The notes: generated by a model not told the origin, from the sequence alone. 64,000 nucleotides of DNA from Physcia stellaris (GCA_018902385.1 JABSSW010000023.1:186001-250000); one strand, 5' to 3'; shown: positions 1 through 13,400, counted from the stretch's first letter. Numbers and translations: made by a program.

Positions 1-1907
1 AAGAATCTGATGATTTCTTGTATGCTCTGAAACTCACGACTGCTGTCATCCTTGTCAGCTGGCCAGCCTGGGTTCCATCTTGGACTGTCTGGTACTCGCT
101 AAATCGTGGCTGTGAGTGACTTCAATGCTTTCAGAGGTACATCTAGTACACTTCTTCTGGCAGACTAACTCTCTATAGTGTGGGCAGCCCTACAGCTTGT
201 CTTTGTCACCGAAGTATCTATTGGCACATCAATATGGACCTGTATGTACAATTCCGAGCCTGTTCTTCGTCCGCACGTCCGTCTTACATATAGTCATACT
301 TCATGAGCAAAAACGCTTTTTTTCTGGCTTCCGACGTGTGTAATGTAGTTCTATCGATTTTTTCAAGTAAAGTAAAGCTGACTCCGAAATCACCATAGTT
401 TTTATTCGCGGCGTTGGCACAACTCTTGGCTGCATTTGGGGGTGGGCTGCATGGGAAGCTCGCAATGGGAATGCTATCGTGTGTGCGGCGATGATATGTT
501 TAGGGGTGGTCCCATCAGCATATCTGCAACTCGGTACGCAATATCCCAAGGCGGGCATGGTCAGTGTCATCAGCATGTGCGTTGTCGCCTTATCTACGGA
601 GCTCAAGACAGTCCCAGGTGGTGTCTCCCGAAATTTTAAGTTATCTACTTTTTCTGATAAGTCGCCATCTAGGAACGGCTACCGAGAACTTTCTGAAAAG
701 GTGGATAGCTTTCATGATTGGTGGCGCAGTCGCGGTCCTAGTGGAAATGGTTCTCCTACCAGTCAAGGCTCGCACGCGGCTGGTGGAATCGTTAGCTACG
801 GCTCTCGGACACGTCCATGAGATGGAGAACTGCATCGCCGCAGGTATTGAGGAAGGGAAGAATTTCAACCTAAACAGCTTTGATCGAATGCTTCGATTCG
901 AGAACGCAAGTAGGAAAGCCAATGGAGCTTTGGGCGCTGCCGAAACCTTCTGTTGGTCATTTCTCAAACGTGCTTAAGTTGTGAGCTTACTGATATGGAT
1001 CAGTACCTTTCTGTAGCACCGAACCCAGGATTAAGGGATCTTTTGAGGGGTTAGCCATGATCTACAGTGAAGTATGCAAGCAATCATTTCCTGCTACAAA
1101 TCTTTGCTTATTAGTCTGCTCAGATCATCTTCGTTCTTCATCAGATAGTAGATCGAATGGACAACATGCTTCAATTAAGGACCTCTTATGGATCAGGACC
1201 ACTGGAAGAATTCAATGTAGTAGTCCGATAGGTCCTTTCACTTTTATCATAGCTGACCTCTCAATAAGGCTCAAATCTATCCATACCGCCGAAATGTTGC
1301 AGGATCCATCACAGTCACTCTTTTTGCCATACACGGTGCATTAATGACAAAGTTACCGCTTCCGCAATTTTTACCTTCGGCAAGACTAGCACATCTACGC
1401 ATGATCAATAGAGTGCGAGAAGTGGTACAGCAATCGGTTCCCCAAGGACAAAAGCACGAGAATGCCAGCAAACTAATTCGGCAGCTTGCTGTGCGTCGGA
1501 AATACATGTCCTGGAACGCAGCATCTGCAGCTCAAGCCGAAGTAATTGAGTTTCTCGAAGAACTCGTTGATTTGACCAAGCTGCTTGTTGGTGCTAATGA
1601 GTTCCGAAGTGGTCTCCTCACGAGACCAAAATACCATTCTTACCAAGGACAGCCCGAGCATGACGAACCGAAGCCTATTAATACAGTGGACGGCGAAGCT
1701 TTGGATGACGCTGAAGCACGTGACGAGTTTAGAGAGATGGCGTCAGTCCGTGAAGGCCTAACTTTACGTCGGAGGACTACCACAAAGAGTTCTCACGAGG
1801 AAAGCGAAGATATCCCTCCAAGTCTCAGAAGAATCCAGAGCAGGAAGATAGAAGCAGGTATCAGGCGGCAGAGGACGAGTGACAGCTGGAAGACGAACCT
1901 AAAGTGA
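1..1907 (+). CDS. ArAE/DUF2421-type membrane protein, 3' part (5' end outside window)
   Basis: The spliced product resembles the fungal family annotated as brefeldin A sensitivity-related, aromatic acid exporter-like (FUSC-like membrane domain followed by DUF2421). Exons read 3-111, 179-241, 399-617, 673-951, 1004-1071, 1124-1216 and 1269-1907. Every junction keeps frame and most introns have a CTGAY-like branch site. Exons 1-4 encode hydrophobic segments (around LTTAVILVSW, VCAAMICLGVV, WIAFMIGGAVAVLV). The later exons encode the soluble DUF2421 part with the motifs ETFLPFC, YPYRRNVAG and LPSARLAHLRM. About 490 codons are visible. Four introns are 52-55 nt, one is 67 and one is 157. The last acceptor (1268) is AAG instead of YAG. 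Transport is inferred from the family; the substrate is unknown. Confidence 0.8.
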
Positions 1908-3063
1908 GAGTGCAACTTATTGATCGTACTGGCATCTATTGGAGAATATTGCATCTGTCCCATAGTCTAGTACTATGGTGCAAACCATGCATCGAGGGTC
2001 ATTTTAGAAACACTCATGCCATTCTTGGGACAAAGCAAATGAGTGTGACACGAACAAGGCATCATTTTCTGATTCCCTCTCGGGTCGGGTAAGAAGAGTT
2101 CTATGAGTGTGTCTCCATGAAAACCGCACTACTTAGTACGAGCCAGTGGGATTATCTATGTCAAAGTACGTTCTCGGTATTGTCCTTTGTCACACTATCT
2201 GCATTTCTCAACAATTATTTGTGGTTTTTAAGTGTATCGATAGCTGCTCCGGGAACCAACCATGCTTCGATGCACTCGTCTGTGTAAGCTTGACTGTTGG
2301 AAGGTTTTTCAAGCTTGGCGGATAATTTCATCCAAAGGTAAAGATCGCTTTCCCAGCAAATCTCTCACTCCAAAAGCTGTTAGACATACTTATAAACCGT
2401 GCTAGGGAAACAAACCTATTAAGAGAGAGTAAGACTTTCGGTCTGAGCAGAAGCTTCTTCTAGGGACTTCCACAGCTACCTTGGGATCACAAATGCTATA
2501 GTTATTTCACTCATTATTTCCTTCGAGGACTGGAATTCAGATTAGAGGCCTGAGGTATCCTTTCGGAGCTAATGGCTGCACTAGTCTGCAATCAATACCT
2601 TCAACCTTCGCCTTACTTTCTCTCTTTCCTTCTCTTTCTTCCGTTCCTTCCCTCTAGATGTCAATTTGGCTCCTTCTATTTCTTTTCCGCATCACTATCT
2701 TGGCACTACGTCAGAAACGTCTGGGAAGGATCCTTCTCTTTGATCATTCCTCACAGTAATTCTGGGTTCTGATATTCAGCTCAAAGCCATTCGAAGATGT
2801 CAGCAGTAACTCCTTCGATCAGTGCCTTGCCTTTTGGAGATCACACACAGAGCGGACGCCACAAGATTCAAAGGGTCGCCATGTTCAAACCTCTTGACTT
2901 CGGGAGTCCAAGGTGTGGTGACCCTGGCTCCAATGCTAACAAATCGATTACCAAGAACGGGAATACCTATGCGAAGCCTACACCATGCTGCAGCGGCCCC
3001 GCTGCCAAGGGGAAAAGTGGATTATATCAAAGCCTTGACTAAACAATCCCCAGCTCTGCAAAA
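1908..3063. other. Gene-poor interval
   Basis: No convincing coding signal. A pyrimidine-rich tract at about 2600-2660 could belong to a promoter of the following gene. An open stretch at 2797-3039 lies in the same frame as the next gene and may be an upstream exon, but I could not place an intron securely. Confidence 0.5.
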
Positions 3064-4448
3064 GTGCCGAGCTCTGTTACTGCAAGCGGCAACTGTCATT
3101 CAGGAGCTGTAGAGCATGGGCAGAATGATAGTAGGAAGTACCGTTCATACAAACAAAGCAGTCATCATGCGAACAGCAATGATGGCCAAGGTCTATCTGG
3201 CAATTGTCGCGCAGATGCCCAACTAAGCGGCAATGAACCTCTCGGAATTCCCAGTTTTGAAGCATCGTCAGGTAGTTCCAAGACGTCATCGGCCATCGTA
3301 TTGCTGGATAGTGATCATCATATGGTTGAACGCTTGTGTGCATCCATCAACGAGCTTCGAGATAAGATCGCGAATAAATGGGACCACTATGACAAACTCC
3401 ATCGGCACCTACCACTATACGACGTAGGCCCCGTGAGTCGTCCGCAACTCTTTCCCAACACCACGCACACATCCATCTTCAAAGGTCGCAGCTCTCCACC
3501 CGATATCCCAAAGCCAGCCGCCCCTCGTCCACCATTGAAGGTCCTTCCCCTTCATGGACTCTCCGGCACCGGCATCATCAGCGTTTACGACTGTCAGAAT
3601 ATGTATCGAGCCGGACGAGTCGGCAAGCACGATGACCTGCAGAAAACCTACTTTGATGTCGACAACGCTCCCAAATATCAGTCTCACAGGATCGACTGGG
3701 GCAACCTTCGTCCATTGCTACAAACTCAATATAAGGATACTCTACCCAAAGATTACCAGGATCTTGCGGAGGGATACAACGTGATGCTAGGTATGAACCA
3801 CAAGTTGAGCCCGGCTGAGCCAGGTATTGCCGTCAGTGCACCGAAGGGCAAGTGGGACAGAGAAACCATTGGATTGACATCCCAAGAAGATCTAGCTCAA
3901 ATCCGTAAGGATCGCGCTCAGATCAACACGGCGAGCTACGTCAAGGCCTGTGTTGCCGCTCTCGAGGCAGTGGGGGTGACTGAATTCCGTGTAGACTTCC
4001 TTGATTGCATTGATCGCCCACAACCAGGCACAAATGGACACGATGCCGGCATTGGCGATTTCCAGGGATATACTAATGGCCGCCATCGTAGCGTCAATAT
4101 CAAGGGAGGCCATCAGCCTTTTACACTCACTCTCCCTGCCATGAACGCACTCGATAGAGATGACGTTCCTAAACCCAACGGAAATCCCACCGAGCACCGT
4201 CCGCGCATGAAAGAGCTCCATCGAGCCACCACTGGAGACCATCAGGGAGCACTCAACGAATATCACGCCAAATGCGCGAGCATCTCGAAACTCACCCCCG
4301 CGGCAACTCGGCCATCGCAAGAGCCAATAACGCCAAGATCGACGCTCAGGGGAGCATGAACAAGCTCCTTGATTCAGTTCATGAGAAGGACGGCGCTCAC
4401 ACAGCGTACCTGAGTACTGGCTTAGCACGCAGTGACGGCATGGAGTAA
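3064..4448 (+). CDS. Unrecognised protein gene, start unclear, one probable frame break near its 3' end
   Basis: A long reading frame (3064-4359) has coding-like composition, a proline-rich middle (about residues 140-165) and no domain I recognise. It does not begin with ATG. The true start may lie upstream, perhaps at 2797 with an intron around 3000-3055. Near 4270 the reading shifts. The alternative frame continues smoothly with a charged helical C-terminus (MREHLETHPRG ... LARSDGME) ending at 4448, so a one-base loss near 4269-4273, or an unrecognised intron, is likely. It lies about 300 bp from a 17 kb transposon nest. Whether it is functional is open. Confidence 0.4.
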
Positions 4449-4761
4449 TTGGATAGTGAGTGCTTCCATCGCTCTAGACATGGACTCTGCATTTTGTTAT
4501 CCGTTCAGAACGTGTGAGACACTGGAGATAACTGTGAGACTCATCAGTTCTAAGCAGAAGCTGGTGAGGTGCTTACCTGACTTCCGAGTGGCTGACTTTG
4601 CATTCGCCAGGAGATGATACAGATTCTATGCTTCGGAAGGGTAATAGACGGTTTTTTGGAAATGGGGTAGACGGTTGGGGAGGTTGCGTGAGCTTGGCTG
4701 TAGGCATTGGATAGTGGAATGCATAGAGTACTGTTCAAAACGACTGAGTCTGTTTTTTTTT
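4449..4761. other. Flank between unrecognised gene and transposon nest
   Basis: No gene seen. The interval ends in a run of nine T (4753-4761) directly abutting the left inverted repeat of the MULE. The right end of the element is followed by seven T (22053-22059), so the T-run is the probable target duplication. Confidence 0.5.
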
Positions 4762-4890
4762 GGCTGCCAGTATACGGACCCCCCACCTTGGTAAATGGAC
4801 TCCCCGCGTTCGGTAAATGGACCCCCTACCCGAAACCCTCCCCGGAACCGCCCCCGGAGGCCCTCCGAAGCTCTCCAAGCCCCCATCTCC
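4762..4890. repeat. MULE left terminal inverted repeat
   Basis: GC-rich arm. It holds two copies of the decamer GGTAAATGGA (about 4790 and 4812). It matches the right arm base for base over most of the outer 66 bp. Further in, it matches only if many C on this strand have become T in the right arm. This arm is essentially unmutated. Confidence 0.85.
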
Positions 4891-5059
4891 TGTCAAAGTT
4901 CGATTTTGCCATACAAAAAGGGCCTTACAATTGGAGATACTTAATCGTTTCAGTGATTCATGTTATTGTTCGAGATAATTACAGAAACAAAATCATAATT
5001 AAATGTAAAACATGCATTTTCGATGAAATTATTTTTTTCATTTCATAACAATTTATTTA

Positions 5060-5700
5060 TCATTTATTTAATTGTTTTTTATTTGCTTTGCAAATCAAAT
5101 CGTTCAAAATCGAAAATTTCGAAACATGATATGATTGCGATATTGATTTCGCAATGATATGTTGTTGAAAATTTTTCGAATTCGAACTTTTCGAATTTTT
5201 ATTAATCAAAATGTATTTTTGATTTACTAATCGTACATTCAATGATTTTCAAATTTTTTCGATGATTTTTCGTACGAAAATACGTCAATGAAAATCGACG
5301 AAATGTCGTTTGTTGTTGACGTCGACGAAATCGAAATTCGAAATCGTGCAACAGATTTTTTTTTTCGTCGTTTTGTTGTAAATTTTTGAATCTGTTTCGT
5401 TCGCGATGTTGTTGTTGTAAAATTTGAAACTTGTTGTATTTGATTTGTTTTTTTTTTTTTTCGTTTTCGTTCGTTTCGTTCGTTTCGTTCGTTTCGTTCA
5501 TTTCGTGATTGATCACGTTTTCGATTTCGATTTTTATCATTTCGTTGATTAGCGATCGTCGCTTCGATATGTTCGAAATTTGAAAAATTTCGTTTGATGA
5601 ATTTCGTCGTCGTTTTCTTTTTTCGCGTCATGACGAAATTTTTTTGCTTGACATTTTTCGATCGTTTTTGAATTTGATTTTTTTGAACTCGTTAATATCG
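5060..5700 (-). pseudogene. MULE transposase remnant, C-terminal basic tail
   Basis: Minus-strand open stretches (5239-5631 and 5202-5540) encode a basic tail rich in Arg, Lys and Thr. A short tandem repeat gives NER and NET triplets (about 5465-5510). Position and strand fit the end of the transposase gene, cut off from its main body by LTR element A, which starts at 5706. Confidence 0.5.
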
Positions 5701-5705
5701 AGAAA

Positions 5706-5857
5706 TGTTAGAGATCGACTTCTGTCTGATCTGAAAAATCTGCTTTTGTCTGACTAATTGATCTGATTAGTCGACTTGACATGACATTTATTCTGACTTT
5801 TTGTATTTAGCATTTTACATTTTTTTATTATTTCATCAATGAGTCAATGTCTTTACA
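5706..5857. repeat. 5' LTR of element A
   Basis: 152 bp. Starts TGTTAG and ends CTTTACA. Paired with 19667-19819; differences are mostly C/T and G/A. Confidence 0.85.
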
Positions 5858-8800
5858 ATTGATAATATCATTCTATCAATCAATCGTTATTATCGCATCA
5901 ATTGATTGCGTAATAATATCAATCAAATCAGTTTTTGTAATTTATTTGCAAAAGTTTTTTTTTTTTTTTTTCAGCTCGTGTTACATCGATCGACTTCGTC
6001 AGTTTATTTATCAAATTTTCTTTTGTTTTCTCATTGTATGAGTATTTCATTTTGATTCATCAACAACAAATTGTATTTGTTTTTTTGAATGTTAGAAAGT
6101 TTTTCACAACTCGTTCAAATTGACTTTTATCAACAATCTCGTGTCATCAGCATTCATTTCGAAGACACACGAATTTCATCGCTTTCTTCAAATCAAACAT
6201 CGTGAAATCGAAAAGCTTAACGAAGAGATCAGACAAATCATAATTGTTATCGTCGTTTCGAATTTCTTTTTTAATCGTTTTGCATTCAGTTTTCGAAATA
6301 CAATCAAATCAGTTTTTTCGAAGTCGATCGAATTTTCTGTCGAGTGAGATACGAATATCAATGTTTTTCGACGAACTGTTCAGAAATTTCGTGAGTATAT
6401 TACTGTCTACAGAATTTCGATTATTTTTCGAAATTTTTTGAATTCACACATTACGAATTCAATTTTCAGCAATTTCAACTCGTCGAACGATTCGTCAGTT
6501 ACAAAAACTTTTTGAATTTCACGTCATCGTGACGTTTTGTTACAATCGATTGTAAAAACAATCGAACGACGACGAATATTTACGTTCAATTTTTCGTCAA
6601 TCATCAGTCAAAATCAGCGAAATCGAAATTTATTTTTATTCGAATTTATTCGATTCAACGATACAAATAGCAATTTTGCGAAAATATTTGATTCAAATTT
6701 TGTTGATACTCGAATCATTTCAATTATTGAAAAAATTTCTCGTGACAACATGAATCAAAATACGCAAATTGACAATTCAGTTCAATCGTTTGCGTTTGAT
6801 TTCAATGAAATTCAACGTCGTGAATTAACGAAAATTGTTTTAATCGTTTTAAATTATCGACGTTGTGATCGAAATGTCGATAAAAATTCATTTTACGATT
6901 CATCGAATTCAAACAACAATTCACAATTTTTTGTTGACAACAACAACAATATTGACGAAAAAAAAATGAAAAACGTTAATTTTTTCGATTTTGATTACGA
7001 TAATGACATTGTTGTCAACGTGAATAAATCAATAAAATATTTCGACAAACATATTTATTACGTTGATGTTTATGTTTTCGTCGATCGTTTAAAAAATTTA
7101 ATTTCATTACGAAATGAAAACAAGTTTCGTATTGTTTTGTCATAATGTTTTCGTGATTACGTTCAAGAATGACATTCATTGACTTTGTTCGAATTGAAAA
7201 AGAACTTGTTGCGAATCGTTTCTTTAGTCACATGATATCAGATTTTAATCAAGTCATTCAAAAAGCGAACAGTTCAGACATTGCAAAATCTGCAAAAAAA
7301 CGATATATCATGTCAAACGTTAAACAACAGCGTAATTTTCGCATGTACGTTCAAAACATTTTTCGACATATCAAAGTCGTTGAATTCGAATTTGTTTTCA
7401 ATCAACTTATTTTGATTTGATTTAATTTTGATTATGAATTTCGACGCGACATTTCAAAATCAAAATCGAATACTATCATACGAATTTTTCTTGATCATTT
7501 GAAAAAAATTCGACATATGATTCGACATGATTAACAAGTTCGTCGTTGACTCGAAATTTAACAATAACAATCGTTCTAATAAGCAAGACAGACGTGATCG
7601 ACAGAACGAATTTTTTCAATCGTCAAATGAATTTAACGTTTTTTTTTTCAAATTTATCGTTTTGTCGATTATTTTGTTTTCGCTCAACAAAACAAGCTTA
7701 TCAAAAACAGTCATTCGTTCAATCAGAACGTCGTCAAGTCGTTTTGTCATTCGCAAAACAATCATTGTTGTTAACGTCAAAAAACGCGTTCGATTCAAAG
7801 AATCAATCACGTCAACAAGAAAAGAAATTTGACGATCGTGATGACAAGAATTTCAAACGTAAAATTTATGTTTTAGATGAATTTGAAAAGAAAAACGATT
7901 AGAAGTCAATTGAGAAAAATTTTCTTATCGACGAGATTAGCGAGAATCAATCAGCATATTATTTTGAAAATTTAGTCTATTATGATTTTGATCATTCTGA
8001 CGATTCTGATCATGAATCGACGATTAATCATTTTATTTTGTCAATCGTTTTTATTTGTCGTCGTTGTATCAAGTTTTTCGTTTCAAACAACAAACTTCAT
8101 AATCACATTCGTAACTTTGAATGTTTTGATTTTAATGTTCAATTGAGAAAGTTTTTTTCAAATCAACAATTGAATTTTTTCAAAGAGATCGAAATCGACG
8201 TTATCGATTTTCATGTCGTCATTACTTTTACGACTAAGATTACAAAGAAATTTGAGTCAGATTTTAGTCATGATTCAATATCGATTGTCTCGTCAGATGT
8301 CGATTTCTCAAAGAATATTGAAATTGATTGTGAATATCGTGATTGAAATTACGCGAAGATTGACGTCGCTTTGTTCGAGAAGATCGAGTCAGAATTCGTT
8401 TGCATTGATATTGAATCAGAAATCACTATTGCGAATCGTCGATTCTTTTTTCGTCAAAATTCTGATTTGTTTATTCGTATTATGATTACATTTTTCATTG
8501 TACGAGAAATAATCATTGATCAACATCAAATTTTTGAGTACGTCATTGTTTCGATGTACTTTCTTGATCAGAAAGATGACAAAATCGTCAAGACTATGAT
8601 TCGTCGCGAAATTCATTTGATGAACAATTTCAAAATCAACATGTTCATCGACAATGATGTCATTGATTTTGAAAAATGAAACATTGACAACGAGCATAGC
8701 AAAATTACGATTGACAATTACGACGTTATTATTTTTATGACATTCGTCGTCGATCGTCAATTGATCAATCGACGACAAATCAATACATATCAAAAAAACA

Positions 8801-9274
8801 ATCATTGTTTCGTTTCAATCAAAAATGATCATTTCAATTCATTATTTTGTCGACAATATTTTTAATGATCGAAACTATCTTTTCGAGTCAAATGAAACTG
8901 AACTCATTTTGTATCTTCATTTTATGAACATCTTTATCGAAACTATTTTTGTTCGCAATGACGACAAACAAATTGTCAAAATTTTACGTAATTATCGCTT
9001 AAATTATTTCATCGAGTTCGACTATTCAAACGCGTTTTTCGTCAACGACGATAACGTTGATTTAATCATGAAAACATCACGCATTATTCACAAAATCTCG
9101 TAATTCAAAAAAATTATCGTCATTTTCGTCACGACGTTGATTATTATCATTGTCGTCGTTACGTCAATTTAACTAATCATCATCGCTATTTCGTTGACGA
9201 TACACATCGAATCGATTTCGTTTTTGATCAATGTTGTCAACGCTAATTTGTCACAAACGTTCATCTTATTTAGC

Positions 9275-9364
9275 GATTTGAGAAAGTCTTTCGATTTGCG
9301 AAAATTTTTCGATTTGCGAAAGTTTTTCGATTTGCGAAAATTTTTCGATTTGCGAAAGTCTTTC
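9275..9364. repeat. Five 18-bp tandem units inside element A
   Basis: Unit GATTTGCGAAAATTTTTC with small variants, five times in a row between the gag-like and reverse transcriptase regions. Confidence 0.85.
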
Positions 9365-9717
9365 ACAAATCAAACTTTCGATTTCTCAAAGAAATTAAAA
9401 TTTTCGATTACGTTTATCATCTCATCGTCGAACATTGTGCTATTCAATGATGTCACTATTTATTTTTTCGACGAAACGAAAATCTTTCGCAATTTGATCG
9501 TTGAGTTTTCGATTTTGTGAACAGACAACGAATTTGCTGATTTATCGAAAAAAATTGAATGAGAATATCTTTTAAGACAGATTGAGAAAATAAAATTTCT
9601 GAAAAATTAAGATGTATTTTTTGAAAGCTAAAAATCGTGCTCTTGTCGATAAAACTTTCGACGAACTACACGATTTAGATCGACTATTCTGAATCAACGA
9701 ATTTATTTCATTCAGTT

Positions 9718-9955
9718 ATCCAGTGTTCTGTGTTTGGAAGGACGTTAATGGAGAGCGTAAGGGTCGCGTTGTCGTAGATATTCGGGGACTTAATGCCATC
9801 ACTCAACCGGATGTCTACCCTTTGCCGCTTCAAATGGAAATCATTTCAGCCGTCAAGAATTGTCCCTATATTACTGTCGTGGATGCATCCGCCTTTTTCT
9901 ACCAGTGGCGAGTACATTCAGATGACCGGCACAAGCTCACTGAAGTCATCGAAAT
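9718..9955. other. Island of normal base composition within the mutated nest
   Basis: About 240 bp inside the reverse transcriptase region of element A carry ordinary GC content and many CC and GG. Sequence on both sides has almost none. The island encodes recognisable Gypsy reverse transcriptase sequence. Its edges are abrupt. Confidence 0.8.
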
Positions 9956-10177
9956 CAGAAATCATTCAACGTTGTCGTAATGAAATATAAAAATTCGTTT
10001 GTTTACGTGCAACGACAAATTGATCGATTATTTCGTGTTTATCGAAAATTTGTCAAAACATACGTTGATGATATCGTCATTTTCTCGCGAATTTGACAAG
10101 AGCACGTTAATCATTTGCGTTAAATATTTATCAAATTGATTAGCGTTAATATATTCATCAAATTTATTAAAGTATTC

Positions 10178-10496
10178 TGTAAGAAATAAGAATTCAGAAT
10201 TTTCGAGAGTGCGATTCGCATCTCGTCAAGCAATTCGATTATCGAAGTTCGGATGATTTCGAAAAGAATCAGTCTCAATTATTTTACAATTCGATCAACG
10301 ATAAACTCAACAAGCTCATATTGTCAATCGAAATCGCTCGAATTCGTACGATTGAATAAATAAAATGTGAATAAGAATAGCTGCAGAACGTAGTTTGTTT
10401 TGTAGCGATTAATAAATCAATATACTACATTTCAAACTATACATTTCTGATGTCAATAATTCATTAAACTATACTATTTTTAATACGAGTTTTACA
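10178..10496. repeat. 5' LTR of element B
   Basis: 319 bp, same orientation as 16495-16814. Few differences remain, mostly of C/T or G/A type. Confidence 0.9.
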
Positions 10497-13400
10497 TTCT
10501 AATCGTTATCATATCTCAGAATGATGTCACTCGTGTATATTTAACAAAATACAATTTTGTTGTTTCGCATACATCATGTCGAATTCTGATAATGATTTGC
10601 TTTTTGAATTTGTCGAAAATGTTGACGTATTTCTTTGATTGATTTATTACAAGCAACAGATCGAAAAAAGTCATAAAAAAAAAATCAAATTGCAAGCTCG
10701 AAATACCGAACGTTCGAAATTTGTAATTTCTATTTCATTTGTAATTTTTATTTCTGCTTTTGTTTTTGATTTTGTTTGAAAGTTTTTCGTCATGAAAATC
10801 ATCGAGACGACTTCGAATCAATATGAAAAAAAAAATTACAAAAAGTGAAAAAGATATTGCAAACAAATGAAAAATCAATTCACGCAAAACAACGTGAATC
10901 ACATGATTCAATTTTCGAATTTAGTCAAAATCGCATACGCTGATATTTATTTTAAGTCAAATAACAATGCGAACAAATTTTGAAACGCAAAAATCGATTT
11001 TCATTCAAACAAGCAATACATTTGAAACGAATTCAAAATTTTTTTGAAAAACGACATCGAACGAGCAATCACGTTGCAACAAAATTTTTTGAAAAAATAT
11101 CGCAAGCACAAACAAAATCACAGTCAATCGATTAAGAATTACAATGTCGAACGAATAAGTATGTTTGCTGAATTGAAATTCGAGTTCAAACTCACGAAAA
11201 CAATGAAATTCAACGATTTTCGTGACGAATTACGTCTGAAATTTCGCTGCATGCTTTTTAAAGAAAAGAAAATTTTCACAAAAACGAAACTGTTTGAACG
11301 ACTCAAACGTATGAAAAACGCTCAGATTTTGAAAAAAGAACTCAAAAATTTCAAAAAGCGTAAAATTTCGTTCGATATTGACAACTTTGAAAGCGAAAAC
11401 GAGAAATTCAAAATTGCGAAATTCAAAAATAAAAAGATCAAAAATATTAACAAAATCAATTCGAATCACGAATCAATCAAGTCGAAAAATACTCGAATGT
11501 ATCGTTGATTCGTCAGCGAATTCAAAAAAATTCAAAACAAAAATAATTGTATAGATTGTGACAAATCAAATCATCAAATCGAAATTTGCACAAACAAAAA
11601 GAACAAGATCATTTTCGCTGATCAGATTCTTGAACAGTCAAAAAACTAGTCGATTTGATGATTTTCGTTCAAATCGTTAAAAAGAAGAAATTTTCGAATT
11701 TCGATTTCGATACGTCGTTTTTCTCAGACATGAACAAAAATCATGTTAACAAGAAAAGAAAACGACGCAAAAAGTTTAAAAAATTCGTGATTCGTAAATG
11801 CGTCAAAATCAAAATTAACATACAAAACGAAAACAAAATTTGAAATAAATCGAAAACAATATTCGATACAAAAACAAAAATTAATTTGATAAATCATGTT
11901 TATGCGAAAAAGCTGAATTTTCGTCGCTCTGAAATTTTAGGCTGTGATGCAATAACAATTGACAATCATCGTTTGAAAACGTATGACGTTTATTTCGTAC
12001 AATTCGAAGTGTCAAACGTCAAAGAAATTAATCGCTTTTTTGAGAAATCGTTTTTGATCGTGAATTTGAACTGAAATTTAACGTTAAACATGTTTTGAAT
12101 ACAACTTTCGAAAATCAAAGTGAATTGAAATGATGACAGTATCAAAACTTGACGTTGCAAAAAGAAGCATTTCATTTTTATCATATGTCGTATCGAGAAC
12201 ATCGAATCAAAACAATTGATCGAAAACGTCATCGATAACGAAATCGAAACGTATCTCATGTTCGTACGAGTGTATATTGACAAACAATTCGACATGCATG
12301 AAATGCATATTTCAAAACGAGTTCAAATAAAATTTGTCTTGATTGAAATGAAAGAAAAATTCGATGTCAAAATCACTTTTTTCGATATCTTGAAAACGTA
12401 TGAAAAATTCGATAGCGAAAATAAAATTTACGAATTATCGAATCATGATTCAGACGATCATGCTATTGATTTAAAAGAAAACAAAAAATCGTCGCATGAA
12501 TCAATTTATTTTTTATTCGAAAATGAGTTTCGAATATTACGTGCTTACATCGAGAAGCATTTAGTTAACGATTTCATTCGATTTTCACAATTTTTTGCAA
12601 AGACGTTCATCTTGTTCGTCAAAAAAAAAAACGATAATTTACGATTATGCGTGAACTACAAAAACCTTAATGTTTTCACGATAAAGAATAAATATTCTCT
12701 ATCGTTAATCGATGAGAGTCTAGATAAACTCAGCAGAATCGTCAAATATATCAGCATTGATTTGATTGTTGCTTATCATCGATTGCGTATCAAGCATGAA
12801 AACGAATGAAAAACGATTTTTCGTATTCGATATGATCATTTCGAGTATAACGTATTTTCTTTCGATTTCACTAACGTTTCGACGACGTTTCAAAATTTCA
12901 TCAATAAAATTTTAACGGTTCGTTTCGATATTAACGTCATTGTATATCTGAATGATATAATAATTTACTCGATGAACGTCGAAATTCATGTCGACGATAT
13001 CAAATGAATTTTTGATCGTCTTAAAGAAAATAATTATACATTGCTTTTGAGAAATGCAAATGATTCGTTGACGAAATAGATTTTCTTGAATTCGTCGTTT
13101 CTTTTCAAAAGATGAAAATGCAAAACAAAAAAATCGAAATTATTCAACAGTGATCAATATTTCGCAACGTTTTCGACATCATGCAATTTCTCGACATCGT
13201 TAATTTTTATCGACGATTCATTAAACATTTCAGTAAAATTGCTGAATTTCTGATCGTTATGCTAAAAAAATCACAAGAGTTTCGAAAAAATACTCGTAAA
13301 CGTAAACGAAATCAAAATCGAAATCGCAACAAATTATCGAATATTCACATCTTTTTGATCAACGAGACATTGAAAGTTTTCAAACGATTTCGCAAAACAT

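Noticed and set aside
301-967. Minus-strand genes at 301-606 and 641-967
   Set aside because: They are shadows of the spliced plus-strand ArAE-type gene, whose seven exons join in frame.
9275-9364. CRISPR-like array
   Set aside because: The units are 18 bp and directly adjacent without spacers, so it is a simple tandem repeat inside element A.
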